From contig JAGOEY010000115.1 of the NCBI GenBank assembly GCA_017997515.1, positions 1 through 6,029 on the forward strand: a DNA stretch of 6,029 nt, given 5' to 3'. This document shows positions 1 through 5,018 of this stretch, one piece after another (within the stretch, counting starts at the first letter, position 1; every line of letters starts with the position of its first letter). This stretch comes from Burkholderiaceae bacterium. GTDB lineage: Bacteria > Pseudomonadota > Gammaproteobacteria > Burkholderiales > Burkholderiaceae. Made by a program: the position numbers and the translations under genes. Below the pieces are notes generated by a model. That model made no database searches and had not been told where the DNA came from. It worked only from the letters and a program-made list of their open reading frames with translations.

Positions 1-476
1 GAGCCGGGGTGCACCCGTTTGTGCTCCAGGCCCACGGCGATCTGGGGCATCCAGTTGTCGCTGTCCAGGATGGCGTCGCCCGCCACCCGCACTTTCACGC
101 CCACCACATCCATCTTGATGTGCTGGCCTGGCGTGATGCCAAAGGGTGCAATGCCGTTGAGGGCAATGCTGGGGGACGCGTCGAAGTCCTGCCGCGCCAG
201 TGACAGCTCGACCCGGTCATGGATACCCACGGCCACGCCGTAGCCAGTGAGGGCATAGTCCTGCGTGGCCGCGTGGGTCAGGTAGGCGCTGGCACCCACT
301 TCGCCTTCGGTGGCGTTGGTGCCAATCACGGCCCAGGGGGTGAGGCCACCACCGGCCGAGCCGGCAATGGTGCTGACGCCGCCGGTCAGCAGCAGTTTGC
401 CGGTGTCGGCATGGGCCAGGCCGGTAGCGGCCAGCGCCAGGGCCGCCGCTGCGGCGTTGAGGGTCCAAAGTTTCAT
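1..476 (-). CDS. DUF3034 family secreted protein (N-terminal part, cut by window edge)
   Basis: The visible part is the first 158 residues; no stop codon is reached before the left edge. The ATG at 476 is chosen because a GGAG lies 7 bases upstream (487-484) and a typical signal peptide follows: Met-Lys-Leu, an Ala/Leu-rich core, and cleavage probably after AHA at residue 23. The mature part begins with Asp-Thr-Gly-Lys and carries the stretch TGGVSTIAGSAGGGLTPWAV (31-50) followed by alternating strand-like segments (61-98). I recognise these from the DUF3034 family, whose function is unknown to me. The export signal and strand-rich sequence suggest a periplasmic or outer-membrane protein, but a beta-barrel is inference. 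A promoter-like site matching those of the nearby sigma operon lies 62 bases ahead of the ATG, so the gene may belong to that regulon. Family confidence is fairly high; the function is open. Confidence 0.8.
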   Translation of the reverse strand, partial: MKLWTLNAAAAALALAATGLAHADTGKLLLTGGVSTIAGSAGGGLTPWAVIGTNATEGEVGASAYLTHAATQDYALTGYGVAVGIHDRVELSLARQDFDASPSIALNGIAPFGITPGQHIKMDVVGVKVRVAGDAILDSDNWMPQIAVGLEHKRVHPG

Positions 477-534
477 CGGGGGTCTCCGGGAGAGTGGGGT
501 CAATGGCAAGGCACACGCCCTGCTCTTCCCTTAA

Positions 535-561
535 TACGTACCCGGATGCCCAATGGTTTCA
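535..561 (-). promoter_or_regulatory. Candidate ECF-type promoter for the DUF3034 gene
   Basis: Read on the minus strand, TGAAACC (561-555) is followed by exactly 16 bases and then CGTA (538-535). This differs at one base from the two TGAATCC-N16-CGTA sites in the sigma/lipoprotein intergenic region and keeps the same spacer. The CGTA starts 62 bases before the ATG, close to the 73-74 bases seen at the other two genes. The surrounding intergenic region (477-704) is AT-rich just upstream (562-595) and holds no gene. Use by the neighbouring sigma factor is inferred. Confidence 0.55.
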
Positions 562-640
562 AAAACCCACAAATAAATTACTTTTGCAACAACTGACTCC
601 CAACTGCCCCGTCGATGCATTGCGCACGCCCCCTTCCAGC

Positions 641-694
641 AGACACCGCGGAACTGGCTCTGCCAGGCCGCTGGTGTCGCCCCCAGCAAGGGGG
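641..694. repeat. Two-hairpin intergenic element, possible dispersed repeat or terminator
   Basis: Downstream of the anti-sigma stop codon lie two perfect short inverted repeats: CTGGC-TCT-GCCAG (654-666) and CCCCC-AGCAA-GGGGG (680-694). From memory, very similar GC-rich hairpin segments recur between genes in Comamonadaceae genomes, so this may be a family-specific dispersed repeat. It could also end transcription of the sigma operon, although no T-run follows on the minus strand. The hairpins are seen directly; repeat membership is recall only. Confidence 0.4.
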
Positions 695-704
695 TGAGAA
701 AGCC

Positions 705-1490
705 CTAAACAGTGCGCTCGATCAACTTGCCATGGAACAGCACCGGCCCGGTCGGCCCACCCGCGCCGGGCACACCGCCCAAGGGCTCCAGGCTGATGGC
801 CAGGTTGGGCACACCCTGGATGTCGGTCGAGGCGGCGGGCAAGGTGTAAACCCCTTCGTGCCCCATCACACCCAGCGAACGGGGGCCACCACCGGGCGGC
901 AGCGCCCAGAGCTGCAGTGATTTGTCGGCCCCTTCGTTGAAGCCGCCCACGCGTTGCAGCACCAGCTGGTTGTTCTTGGGGTCAAACGTGACCAGCATGG
1001 ACGGGGTGGCCTTCTCGTCGTGTAACACCGCGACGTACTGGATTTGTGGTGTGGCCTGCAGCTGTTGGCGCAGCTGGGCGACCTCCGCACCCGCCGTGGC
1101 TTGCAGGCCTTTATGGGCCTGCAGGCCAATAACGACGGCCGTGACGGTGGCAAGCGCCCCCAGCGCTGCGGCACCGCGCCACAGCAGCAGGCTGCGCAAC
1201 CAGCCGCCGGACGCCGCAGGCACCCCCCGGGCAGCCTGTGCTGCCTGGGCGTCCACGTCCGCACGCACCAGGTTGTAGATACGTGTCCAGACGGCGGGCG
1301 CGGGTTGTGCCTGGTTTTGCAGCTCGGCCAGGCCCGACCAGTGGCCTTGCCACACCAGGGCGGCCGCGCGCACGGTGGCGTGCTCACGGGCCAGGGTCTC
1401 GAAGCGGCGGCGCGCGCCACCACGCAGGGTGCCCAGCGCGTAGCTGGCAGCGAGGCGGTCGAGTAGTTCAGGGTTGCGGGAGATATTCAT
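705..1490 (-). CDS. RskA-like anti-sigma factor, single-pass membrane protein
   Basis: The product (261 residues) should hold the ECF sigma factor encoded just upstream in an inactive complex at the inner membrane. Residues 1-100 form the cytoplasmic sigma-binding part; the opening (PELLDRLAASYALGTLRGGA, 7-26) is typical of proteobacterial RskA-type anti-sigmas. No HxxxCxxC zinc motif is present. One transmembrane segment lies at about 102-123 (LLLWRGAAALGALATVTAVV). The outer part, about 150-255, matches the RskA C-terminal domain, with SLQLWALPPGGGPRSLGVMG (191-210) and a late ISLEP-GG-PTGPVLFHG segment. The ATG at 1490 is preferred over an in-frame ATG at 1526, which would overlap the sigma gene, because homologous proteins start at MNxxxxPELLDRLA. 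The gap to the sigma stop is 10 bases and the ribosome site is weak, so coupling to sigma translation is likely. Release by regulated proteolysis is known for some RskA proteins; here it is inference. Confidence 0.88.
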   Translation of the reverse strand: MNISRNPELLDRLAASYALGTLRGGARRRFETLAREHATVRAAALVWQGHWSGLAELQNQAQPAPAVWTRIYNLVRADVDAQAAQAARGVPAASGGWLRSLLLWRGAAALGALATVTAVVIGLQAHKGLQATAGAEVAQLRQQLQATPQIQYVAVLHDEKATPSMLVTFDPKNNQLVLQRVGGFNEGADKSLQLWALPPGGGPRSLGVMGHEGVYTLPAASTDIQGVPNLAISLEPLGGVPGAGGPTGPVLFHGKLIERTV

Positions 1491-1500
1491 GGTGTGGCGC

Positions 1501-2076
1501 TCATGCGTAGCGGGCCATACACGCACGCAACTGGTCCAGCCCCCGGCGGATCCAGGTCTTGACGGTGCCCAGCGGCAGCTTCAGCTGCTCGGCCAGCTCA
1601 CCATGGCTCAGGTCGCGCAGGTAGGCCAGGCTGACCACCTCGCGCTGTTTGTTGTCCAGCCGCCCCAGGCACTGGTGCAGCGCAAAGGCCTGTTCGCTGG
1701 CCTGCGCGGTGTCCATCGGGTTGGGTGCGTCACCCTCCAGCGTTTGTGACATCTCGTCGTCCAGCTCGTTCATCAGGCCCGCGCGGTCGGACGTGCGTTT
1801 GCGCAGTGCGTCCAGCGAGCGGCTGCGCACGATCAGCGCCATCCAGGCCATGGGCGGGCTGAGCGACGCGCGGTAGTCACCCGCGGCCCGCCAGATGGTG
1901 AGGTACGACTCCTGCACCACGTCCTCGGCCAGGTCGCGGTGGCGCAGGATACGCATGGCCAGGCCAAACAGCTTGGCCGAGGTGTGCTCGTACAAGGTTT
2001 TAAGGGCGGCTTCATCCCGCGCAGCGACGCGGTCTAGGAGTGACATCAGTTCGCCATCTGGGTTGGGTGTGCTCAT
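1501..2076 (-). CDS. ECF (group IV) RNA polymerase sigma factor, SigK/RpoE-like
   Basis: The product (191 residues) would direct RNA polymerase to a small set of promoters when freed from the anti-sigma factor encoded next to it. Region 2 spans about 15-95: DEAALKTLYEHTSAKLFGLA (21-40), then the acidic DLAEDVVQESYLTIWR (48-63) that contacts the polymerase and the -10 element. Region 4 spans about 135-188: LDNKQREVVSLAYLRDLSHG (140-159), then the helix-turn-helix GELAEQLKLPLGTVKTWIRRG that reads the -35 element. There is no large C-terminal extension. The ATG at 2076 is chosen: an in-frame TTG at 2157 lies upstream of the proposed -10 (2150-2147) and would not be transcribed from it. The start lacks a clear ribosome site; a G-rich stretch lies about 20-30 bases upstream. 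The gene forms an operon with the anti-sigma gene and is divergent from the DUF3455 lipoprotein gene. Autoregulation is inferred from the promoter site. Confidence 0.92.
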   Translation of the reverse strand: MSTPNPDGELMSLLDRVAARDEAALKTLYEHTSAKLFGLAMRILRHRDLAEDVVQESYLTIWRAAGDYRASLSPPMAWMALIVRSRSLDALRKRTSDRAGLMNELDDEMSQTLEGDAPNPMDTAQASEQAFALHQCLGRLDNKQREVVSLAYLRDLSHGELAEQLKLPLGTVKTWIRRGLDQLRACMARYA

Positions 2077-2108
2077 GCACGGATTGTCGGAGAAAAGGCC
2101 CCCTCCCC

Positions 2109-2121
2109 CGTGTAGGACACG
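2109..2121 (-). other. Small hairpin in the sigma factor leader
   Basis: On the minus strand the leader contains CGTGT-CCT-ACACG, a 5-bp stem with a 3-base loop, followed at once by a G-rich run (GGGGAGGGGG, 2108-2099). An upstream CCCC-T-GTG (2133-2126) could instead pair with CACGGGG, giving a competing fold. This might affect translation of the weakly started sigma gene. The inverted repeat is seen directly; any role is speculative. Confidence 0.3.
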
Positions 2122-2146
2122 TCTGGCACAGGGGTCTTTTCGGGAG

Positions 2147-2173
2147 TACGCGGGCAACAGCAGTTTGGATTCA
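2147..2173 (-). promoter_or_regulatory. Candidate ECF promoter of the sigma/anti-sigma operon (autoregulation)
   Basis: Read on the minus strand, TGAATCC (2173-2167) is followed by 16 bases and then CGTA (2150-2147). The same two elements with the same spacer occur on the plus strand 52 bp away, facing the lipoprotein gene. Transcription would start near 2140, leaving a leader of roughly 65 bases before the ATG at 2076. A -35/-10 pair shared by a sigma operon and its divergent neighbour is the usual sign of an autoregulated ECF sigma factor. Confidence 0.72.
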
Positions 2174-2225
2174 GCCGCTTTGAAATGTCGGCCTCAAAAA
2201 TAAAAACATCTTTTTTTGAAATATT

Positions 2226-2252
2226 TGAATCCACTTAGCCGACGCGTCCGTA
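2226..2252 (+). promoter_or_regulatory. Candidate ECF promoter of the DUF3455 lipoprotein gene
   Basis: TGAATCC (2226-2232) is followed by 16 bases and CGTA (2249-2252), identical in both elements and in spacing to the site in front of the divergent sigma operon. CGTA lies 73 bases before the ATG, almost the same as for the sigma gene (74). The 52 bp between the two -35 elements are AT-rich with A- and T-tracts (about 2195-2225), and TTTGAAAT occurs twice there (2179-2186 and 2215-2222), which could act as an UP-like element or a binding site. Confidence 0.72.
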
Positions 2253-2267
2253 AAGAGGGTGTCAGCC

Positions 2268-2291
2268 ACGGTGTAACCCACCGTTTTGTTT
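2268..2291 (+). other. Leader stem-loop with T-rich tail ahead of the DUF3455 gene
   Basis: ACGGTG (2268-2273), loop TAACC, and CACCGT (2279-2284) form a perfect 6-bp stem, directly followed by TTTTGTTT (2284-2291). It would sit about 10 bases into the transcript expected from the promoter at 2226-2252. The form resembles a weak intrinsic terminator or attenuator, or a 5' protective stem. The stem is short, so the role is uncertain. Confidence 0.4.
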
Positions 2292-2310
2292 GCCCCCAAC
2301 CACACCTTCG

Positions 2311-2315
2311 AGGAG
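2311..2315 (+). promoter_or_regulatory. Ribosome binding site of the DUF3455 gene
   Basis: AGGAG lies 6 bases before the ATG at 2322. It fixes the start there and rules out an in-frame ATG at 2286, which has no such site and would put 12 residues ahead of an intact lipoprotein signal peptide. Confidence 0.85.
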
Positions 2316-2321
2316 CTTTCC

Positions 2322-2870
2322 ATGAAAATCCAAACCCCTTTGACACTGGCCGCCGTGCTGGCCCTGACCGCCTGCTCCAACATGGGCAACAGCCCCATGT
2401 CCACCTACTCCCAAAGCGCCCTGCCGCCCACGGTGCAGGTGCCCGCAGGACACACCGTGGCGATGGAAACCGTGGGCGCTGGTGACATCACCTACGAATG
2501 CCGCGCCAAGAAAGACATGGCTGGTCAATTTGAATGGGTGTTTGTCGGCCCCGACGCCAAGCTGATGGACCGCAAGGGCATGCAGGTTGGCCGTTACTTC
2601 GGCCCACCCGCCACCTGGGAAAACAAGGATGGCTCGAAGGTCACCGCCACCCAGGTCGCCGTGGCACCTGCAGGCGCAGGCAACATCCCGCTGCAACTGG
2701 TTAAGGCCAACCCGGCCATGGGTATGGGTGCCATGCAGGGCGTGACCTACATCCAGCGCGTCGCCACCCAGGGCGGTGTGGCACCTGCAGCTGCGTGCGC
2801 CGCAGGCAATGTGGGCCAGAAACAGGTGGTGAAGTACCAGGCCGACTACATCTTCTGGCGCGCTGCCTAA
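2322..2870 (+). CDS. DUF3455 domain lipoprotein
   Basis: The product (182 residues) is a predicted lipoprotein. Met-Lys is followed by a hydrophobic core ending in the lipobox LTAC, with lipidated Cys18 and Ser19 next to it; a +2 Ser favours outer-membrane sorting. The mature part matches DUF3455: ITYECRA (56-62), FEWVFVGPDAKLMDRKG (70-86), VGRYFGPPATWENKDGSKV (89-107), QGVTYIQRVATQGGVAP (139-155) and a closing aromatic strand, KYQADYIFWRA (171-181). Cys60 and Cys159 could form a disulfide in the periplasm. The biochemical function of DUF3455 is not known to me. The gene is divergent from the sigma operon and shares its promoter pattern, so it is a likely sigma target with an envelope role. 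It ends 19 bp from the converging lactate dehydrogenase gene. Confidence 0.88.
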   Translation: MKIQTPLTLAAVLALTACSNMGNSPMSTYSQSALPPTVQVPAGHTVAMETVGAGDITYECRAKKDMAGQFEWVFVGPDAKLMDRKGMQVGRYFGPPATWENKDGSKVTATQVAVAPAGAGNIPLQLVKANPAMGMGAMQGVTYIQRVATQGGVAPAAACAAGNVGQKQVVKYQADYIFWRAA

Positions 2871-2889
2871 GCGCTGTCTGAACGCTGCC

Positions 2890-4050
2890 TCAGCCCGGCA
2901 GGGTGCCGGGCAGCAGGATATTGCGGTCCACCGTCTGGATGTTGGTGTGCCCACAGAAAGCCATTGTCACGTCCAGCTCTTTGTGCAGGATCTGCAGGGC
3001 CCGTGTGACACCGGCCTCACCGGCTGCGCCCAGGCCGTAGGCCATGGCCCGGCCGATCATGGTGCCGCGTGCACCCAGGGCCCAGGCCTTGAGCACATCC
3101 TGGCCGCTGCGGATGCCGCCGTCCATCCACACCTCGGTCTGGGTGCCCACGGCGTCCACGATGGCCGGCAGCGCGCTGATGGACGACGGCGCGCCGTCGA
3201 GCTGGCGGCCGCCATGGTTGCTGACCACGATGGCGTCGGCACCACTGTGCACCGCCAAACGGGCGTCTTCCACGTCCATGATGCCTTTGAGGATGAGTTT
3301 GCCGCCCCACTGCTGTTTGACCCAGGCCACGTCCTCCCACGACAGGCGCGGGTCGAACTGCTCGTTGGTCCAGGCGGCCAGCGAGTTCATGTCACTCACT
3401 CCCTTCACATGGCCGACCAGGTTGCGGAAGGTGTGGCGTTTGGTGCCCATCATGCCCAGGCACCAGCGCGGCTTGGTGGCCAGGTTGATGATGTTGCGCA
3501 ACGTGGGCCGGGGCGGCGCGGTCAGCCCGTTCTTGATGTCCTTATGGCGCTGGCCGATCACCTGCAGGTCGAGTGTGAGCACCAGGGCGCTGCACTTGGC
3601 GGCGCGCGCGCGTTCGATCATGCGCACCATGGCCTCGCGGTCACGCATCATGTAGAGCTGGAACCAGAAGGGCGCGCTGGTGTGCTCGGCAATGTCTTCG
3701 ATGGAGCAGATGCTCATGGTGGACAGCGTGAACGGGATGCCGAACTTCTCTGCCGCACGGGCGGCGTGGATTTCACCGTCGGCATGCTGCATCCCCGTCA
3801 GCCCCACGGGTGCAATCACCACCGGCATCTTGGCCGCCTGCCCCGCCATGGTGACGGCGGTGCTGCGGTTTTCCATGTTCACGGCCACGCGCTGGCGCAG
3901 CTTGATGGTGTGAAAGTCGGCCTCATTGGCGCGGTAAGTGCCCTCGGTCCAAGAGCCCGAGTCGGCGTAGTCGTAAAACATACGGGGCACGCGGCGCTCG
4001 GCCAGGACGCGCAGGTCTTCGATGTTGGTGATTTTGGACAAGTCGGGCAC
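2890..4050 (-). CDS. lldD: FMN-dependent alpha-hydroxy-acid dehydrogenase, probably L-lactate dehydrogenase
   Basis: The product (386 residues, full length for the family) oxidises an L-2-hydroxy acid, probably L-lactate to pyruvate, with FMN, passing electrons to the respiratory chain at the inner membrane. Aligned by eye with glycolate oxidase and E. coli LldD, the active-site residues are present: Tyr28 in FYDYADSG, Tyr133 in WFQLYMMRDRE, Arg168, Lys255 in LILKGIMD, and the base His279 with Arg282 in SNHGGRQLDG. FMN phosphate contacts are expected at DGGIRSG (310-316) and GR (333-334). The loop 180-240 differs from E. coli LldD (DLQVIGQRHKDIKNG rather than the enteric sequence), so mandelate or another hydroxy acid cannot be excluded. 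The start is GTG, set by AGGAG 7 bases upstream; the ATG at 4076 is in another frame. No lactate permease or regulator gene lies beside it in the window. It converges on the DUF3455 gene. Confidence 0.9.
   Translation of the reverse strand: MPDLSKITNIEDLRVLAERRVPRMFYDYADSGSWTEGTYRANEADFHTIKLRQRVAVNMENRSTAVTMAGQAAKMPVVIAPVGLTGMQHADGEIHAARAAEKFGIPFTLSTMSICSIEDIAEHTSAPFWFQLYMMRDREAMVRMIERARAAKCSALVLTLDLQVIGQRHKDIKNGLTAPPRPTLRNIINLATKPRWCLGMMGTKRHTFRNLVGHVKGVSDMNSLAAWTNEQFDPRLSWEDVAWVKQQWGGKLILKGIMDVEDARLAVHSGADAIVVSNHGGRQLDGAPSSISALPAIVDAVGTQTEVWMDGGIRSGQDVLKAWALGARGTMIGRAMAYGLGAAGEAGVTRALQILHKELDVTMAFCGHTNIQTVDRNILLPGTLPG
2893..2911. terminator. GC-rich hairpin over the lldD 3' end, possible bidirectional terminator
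   Basis: GCCCGGCA (2893-2900), loop GGG, and TGCCGGGC (2904-2911) form a perfect 8-bp stem covering the last codons of lldD, 23 bases past the DUF3455 stop. In a convergent gene pair with only 19 bp between stops it could end both transcripts. No T-run follows on either strand, so it is not a textbook intrinsic terminator. Confidence 0.35.
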
Positions 4051-4057
4051 GGGCAGT

Positions 4058-4062
4058 CTCCT
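4058..4062 (-). promoter_or_regulatory. Ribosome binding site for the GTG start of lldD
   Basis: On the minus strand AGGAG (4062-4058) is separated by 7 bases from GTG (4050-4048). It supports the GTG start, since no in-frame ATG is available near by. Confidence 0.75.
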
Positions 4063-4106
4063 GGTAGGAGTGCCATGTTAGTGGCTACCCAACAGCTCCG
4101 GGTTGA

Positions 4107-4133
4107 GCAATTTTGTGCAGCCTTGCAATTTTT
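4107..4133. repeat. GCAATTTT direct repeat upstream of lldD
   Basis: GCAATTTT occurs at 4107-4114 and again at 4125-4132, 18 bp apart, and the palindrome TTGCAA occurs at 4123-4128 and 4150-4155. These lie in the 222-bp gene-free stretch (4051-4272) that must hold the lldD promoter. They may be regulator contacts or part of the promoter; no convincing -35/-10 pair was found. That stretch also holds a short inverted repeat (CAGGC-CATTC-GCCTG, 4156-4170) that could end the upstream operon. Confidence 0.25.
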
Positions 4134-4272
4134 CTCATGCGGGTTTCAGTTGCAACAGGCCATTCGCCTGCTGGCGCAAGGCCCCCAGCTGTCGTCCGTC
4201 TCGGCAATGGCGCAGGCAATGGTGCCCCGCAGCAGCGGCATGGGGTGCACCCAGTGGCATCAGACAAGCGGG

Positions 4273-4569
4273 TCAACACTTGAAAAAGAAACCGTTAAAC
4301 GCAATCACCAAGCCAGTAAACCACGCGGCCAACATGCCCAACGCACCGGCAAAAAGCACCAGAATCCGAACGCCCCATGGGCGACCGCGAGAGCGTGTCA
4401 AAGCGTAGTACATCAGCAGGGTTCCGACGACGATCGCCAACCCGAACACGGCCCAACCTGTCAAATTGACCAGCGGATTCTTCTCGCCGAACTCTGCGGG
4501 GCACTGCCGCATGGCGAACGCCGGCCCAGCAACAGCGAACGCTGCAAGTCCGCACACCACGGCCCTCAT
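4273..4569 (-). CDS. Small membrane protein of unknown function
   Basis: The family is not recognised. The product (98 residues) has a probable signal peptide (1-19, ending in AFA) or N-terminal membrane anchor, then a short loop with MRQCPAEFGEKNPL (20-33). Two hydrophobic segments follow, at about 36-57 (including LTGWAVFGLAIVVGTLLMYY) and 69-93, separated by a basic loop (TRSRGRPWGVR, 58-68), which by the positive-inside rule faces the cytoplasm. It ends in FNGFFFKC. The ATG at 4569 overlaps the stop of the upstream gene as ATGA, which indicates an operon with translational coupling and favours this start over an in-frame ATG at 4626 that lies deep in the upstream gene. The protein probably works together with the exported product of that gene. 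Confidence 0.7.
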   Translation of the reverse strand: MRAVVCGLAAFAVAGPAFAMRQCPAEFGEKNPLVNLTGWAVFGLAIVVGTLLMYYALTRSRGRPWGVRILVLFAGALGMLAAWFTGLVIAFNGFFFKC

Positions 4570-4913
4570 AGAGCCGGATCGGGAAACGGCAACTTGTCCT
4601 GCGAAACACTGGGCTGCGCCAGCCATTTGCTGCCAGCGCGGTAGAAGTCAGCCTGGGTCTCGGAAGTGCCGGCTCCCAGCTTGACGGCCAGAGTGCACGC
4701 AACCTGCCCGGAATGTTTTGCCTGGACGGCGGCAATGCAGGTTCCCAGTTTGACGGTGACGTCGTTCTGCATGGCCTCCAGGCCCATCATTTTGACAATG
4801 ACCTGCCTGGCATCTTGTGGACTGGGCAGGACGAGTTTCTCGGCCTGGGGTGCTGCCATGGCAGCGGACGCTGCAGCCAAGCAAAGTGCAGGAAAAATCG
4901 GGGTGTAACGCAT
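4566..4913 (-). CDS. Small exported protein of unknown function
   Basis: The family is not recognised. The product (115 residues) begins with a signal peptide (MRYT, then a hydrophobic core, AMA at 18-20, cleavage before Ala21), leaving a mature periplasmic protein of about 95 residues. Cys59 and Cys73 are the only cysteines in the mature part and may form a disulfide (GTCIAAVQ and QVACTLAVKLG). The later part reads TSETQADFYRAGSKWLAQPS (83-102) and ends in a proline-rich tail. The ATG at 4913 has only a weak ribosome site but is placed exactly ahead of the signal peptide. The stop overlaps the start of the membrane protein gene by ATGA. The PBP1C gene lies 105 bp upstream on the same strand, so the pair may be read from its own promoter in 4914-5018 or by readthrough. 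Confidence 0.7.
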   Translation of the reverse strand: MRYTPIFPALCLAAASAAMAAPQAEKLVLPSPQDARQVIVKMMGLEAMQNDVTVKLGTCIAAVQAKHSGQVACTLAVKLGAGTSETQADFYRAGSKWLAQPSVSQDKLPFPDPAL

Positions 4914-5018
4914 GGGTCTGTTTCTGAAAGGGTCACAGCTATTGAACGGTTTTGGCGAACCGGACGGGTGGTTCCTTGAGGATAAAAACCCGGTTTAGGA
5001 GGAATCAACACTGGCCCC

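Noticed and set aside
2077..2157. A 27-residue N-terminal extension of the sigma factor from a TTG codon at 2157
   Set aside because: The TTG lies upstream of the proposed -10 element, the extra residues do not look like sigma region 2, and the ATG at 2076 gives the normal family length.
2262..2954. A 230-codon minus-strand frame opposite the DUF3455 gene
   Set aside because: It covers the lipoprotein gene, its leader and the end of lldD, is rich in His and Gly, and resembles no known family. The plus-strand gene has a ribosome site, lipobox and DUF3455 motifs.
4122..4148. TGAAACC upstream of lldD as a fourth sigma-dependent promoter
   Set aside because: At the 16-base spacing the sequence is CAAG instead of CGTA, and neighbouring spacings do not give CGTA either.
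2947..4644. A 565-codon open frame on the plus strand antisense to lldD and the small membrane gene
   Set aside because: Its translation is His/Gly/Ala/Gln-rich with no recognisable domain, and it lies opposite a clear full-length LldD. Long antisense frames are expected in GC-rich coding DNA.
4982..4997. AAAACCCGGTTT as a terminator after pbpC
   Set aside because: The self-complementary part leaves almost no loop and gives at best a 4-bp stem.
5003..5018. A sigma-70 type promoter (TTGATT, minus strand) ahead of the small exported protein gene
   Set aside because: The matching -10 (TTTATC) agrees poorly with the consensus and there is no other support. A promoter in 4914-5018 remains possible.
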